Source: JBDIAG01 sp963835085 (lineage in GTDB: Bacteria; Actinomycetota; Actinomycetes; Actinomycetales; CAWJMD01). From it: a stretch of 64,000 nt of DNA. Location of the stretch: positions 806,001 to 870,000 of the forward strand of contig CAWIED010000001.1 in NCBI GenBank assembly GCA_963835085.1, written 5' to 3'. Shown one piece after another: positions 62,765-64,000 of this stretch (positions are counted from its first letter, which is position 1; every line of letters begins with the position of its first letter). A program made the translations under genes and the position numbers. The notes under the pieces were generated by a model, which worked only from the letters and a program-made list of their open reading frames with translations, had not been told where the DNA came from and made no database searches.

Positions 62765-64000
62765 CTAGCCTCGCGACACCGCCTGCACGATCCGCGCTCT
62801 GGTGGCATGGTCGTCGAAGCGAAGCAAGCTCCGCCTGATGCTGAGAACACTCAGCACCAGCGACGGTACGCAGACGATCACCGGCAGACCCACGAGGCCA
62901 CTGCGAGCCGCTAAGGCCAGCACGATGGCCATGAACATGGCGGGCCCCACGAGTTGTGCCGAATAGCGCACCATGAGGCCGGGAGTAGTGGGGGAGTCGC
63001 GGGCGGTGCGCAGTTCGGCTCGCTGTGGATTGGTGATCGACCACCTCAGGCATCGCGCCAAAACCTGTCCCGTCATCGTGGGAATCGCCATGGCGGCAGC
63101 CACGACGGAGGCGGCACGCAGCGTCCCGGTGGCGTTGAGAGCGGCCGTCGCGGTGGCCAGGGTGGCCGTCGCCACCACCATCTCCGCGAGCACCCAGGCC
63201 CGAGCGGCCAGCCAGACCCTGGGCTCGACGGGCAGGCTCTCACGCCAGGGTGCGCCTTCGGCGTCGAGGCTCATGGCGTTGACGCCCACGAGCAGCCCGG
63301 CTCCCGCGGCCACCACGCCGCTCAGCAGGGCCAGGTCGTTGACTCCCACCCTGGCGAGCAGGCCACCCGCCCCGGGCACGAGCAACAGCACGAGCAGTCC
63401 CCGACGCAGCGGCACCGAACGCCACACCAGCGCCCAGTCCTGCCGGCGCCAGCACCGCAGATCGGCGGCGAAGGCCTCGGCGTCGACCAAGGCGCGCGGT
63501 TGGTGGAGGCGGGTCTCGGTGCGGGTCTGGTCGCGAGCAGGTCGGCGCTGCAGTACCCGATAGGTCCAACCCCCGCCCAGGACGAAGACCAGCGACCCAC
63601 CGATCAACCCCGCCAACACGAGCAGGCCGGATCCATAGTCGTTCTGCGCCGCGGCAAGAGTGGCATCCGTCATCATGCGAGGCGGCCCCCACCCCAGCAC
63701 GCGGGTCAGTGTGGCTGCATTGGCCGAGCGGGTGGACACCACAACGATCAGGGCCAGCGTCAGACGCAGTGCCCACCGCCCGCCGGGAAGGGTGCGCACG
63801 ATCTCGGCCGCCCAGGCCAGCCATTGACTCAGGGTGGTGGCCGCGATCACCCAGGCGGCACAGACGGCACCGCTCATCACCGTCGCGACCAGCAACGATC
63901 CACCAGAGGAGGCCACAGCGAACGCGGTGGCGATACCCATCACCAGAAAAAGACCCAGCACCTGGATCCACCACGCGAGGTTCGCCGGCGTCAGCAGCAG
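62765..64000 (-). CDS. Multi-span membrane protein, possibly an ABC exporter permease (N-terminus outside window)
   Basis: The reading frame is open to the right edge (LLLTPANLAWWIQVLGLFLV continues upstream of the first Met), so at least 411 residues are encoded. It has about ten hydrophobic helices and a charged cytoplasmic loop in the middle (LQRRPARDQTRTETRLHQPR). No signature motif of a known family is visible. The size and layout resemble ABC-2-type permeases of actinobacteria, but that is a guess. An ATP-binding partner would be expected to the right of the window. Confidence 0.7.
   Translation of the reverse strand: MLLTPANLAWWIQVLGLFLVMGIATAFAVASSGGSLLVATVMSGAVCAAWVIAATTLSQWLAWAAEIVRTLPGGRWALRLTLALIVVVSTRSANAATLTRVLGWGPPRMMTDATLAAAQNDYGSGLLVLAGLIGGSLVFVLGGGWTYRVLQRRPARDQTRTETRLHQPRALVDAEAFAADLRCWRRQDWALVWRSVPLRRGLLVLLLVPGAGGLLARVGVNDLALLSGVVAAGAGLLVGVNAMSLDAEGAPWRESLPVEPRVWLAARAWVLAEMVVATATLATATAALNATGTLRAASVVAAAMAIPTMTGQVLARCLRWSITNPQRAELRTARDSPTTPGLMVRYSAQLVGPAMFMAIVLALAARSGLVGLPVIVCVPSLVLSVLSIRRSLLRFDDHATRARIVQAVSRG

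Noticed and set aside
59815..62838. A 1007-residue plus-strand ORF
   Set aside because: Shadow frame over the metallopeptidase and pimB genes; Arg/Ala-rich with no family motif.
1..64000. tRNA, rRNA or prophage genes
   Set aside because: None seen by eye on either strand; no integrase or phage structural proteins are present.

Overview
The window is GC-rich DNA of an actinobacterium (Actinomycetota). The gene families point there: an ATPase-dead PriA, an actinobacterial aa3 oxidase and bc1 complex (CtaC/D/F/E, QcrCAB with a diheme QcrC and a three-helix Rieske protein), mycothione reductase, a PimB-type mannosyltransferase and a DUF3043-type protein. The order glycerate kinase - erpA - sugar kinase ... 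ctaC - ctaD - ctaF ... qcrB - qcrA - qcrC - ctaE ... trpD - exonuclease ... pimB resembles the mycobacterial cytochrome region. Cobalt transport under a B12 riboswitch would suit a propionibacterium-like lineage, but I cannot fix the genus.

Layout. 1-6 kb: start of metK (minus), then priA, def, fmt and rsmB (plus), with duplicated palindromic repeats in the priA-def gap. 6-15 kb: a minus-strand signalling block. It has an ABC exporter (ATPase and FtsX-type permease), a NarL-type response regulator, a histidine kinase, a receiver-like/flavin reductase fusion, and a large ATP-binding LuxR regulator. 15-20 kb: rpe, hisE, hisG, a PH-like membrane protein, a VapBC module and small conserved proteins. 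20-26 kb: two nickel/cobalt permeases flank a minus-strand redox operon. The operon encodes a Ser-rich exported peptide, ApbE, a ferric-reductase-like membrane protein, a NuoF-like protein and a three-Cys ferredoxin. The second permease has a cobalamin riboswitch with a long extra hairpin.

26-37 kb: M20 peptidase, a small monooxygenase-like protein, a PrmC-like methylase with nadA, glycerate kinase, a serine hydrolase, erpA, a PfkB kinase, aat, and a TusA-like/desulfurase-like pair. 37-42 kb: ctaC-ctaD-ctaF, an L,D-transpeptidase and an exported hydrolase divergent from a LysR regulator. 43-49 kb: mycothione reductase (frameshifted) and an unknown gene split by a complete IS21-family element; the target duplication can be read. 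49-56 kb: qcrCAB and ctaE (minus), then a receiver-like protein, trpD and an Lrp-type ligand-binding protein (plus). 56-64 kb: an exonuclease/GIY-YIG fusion, an array of 13 evenly spaced palindromic repeats, a Cys-rich small protein, a membrane-anchored metallopeptidase, a PimB-type glycosyltransferase and a membrane protein cut by the window edge.

Four otherwise good genes carry apparent one-base frame changes (near 6295, 11620, 18345 and 44003). Assembly indels are the simplest explanation, so these genes may be intact in the organism. Two palindromic repeat families and many 4-base start/stop overlaps shape the non-coding and operon architecture. No tRNA or rRNA gene was seen.
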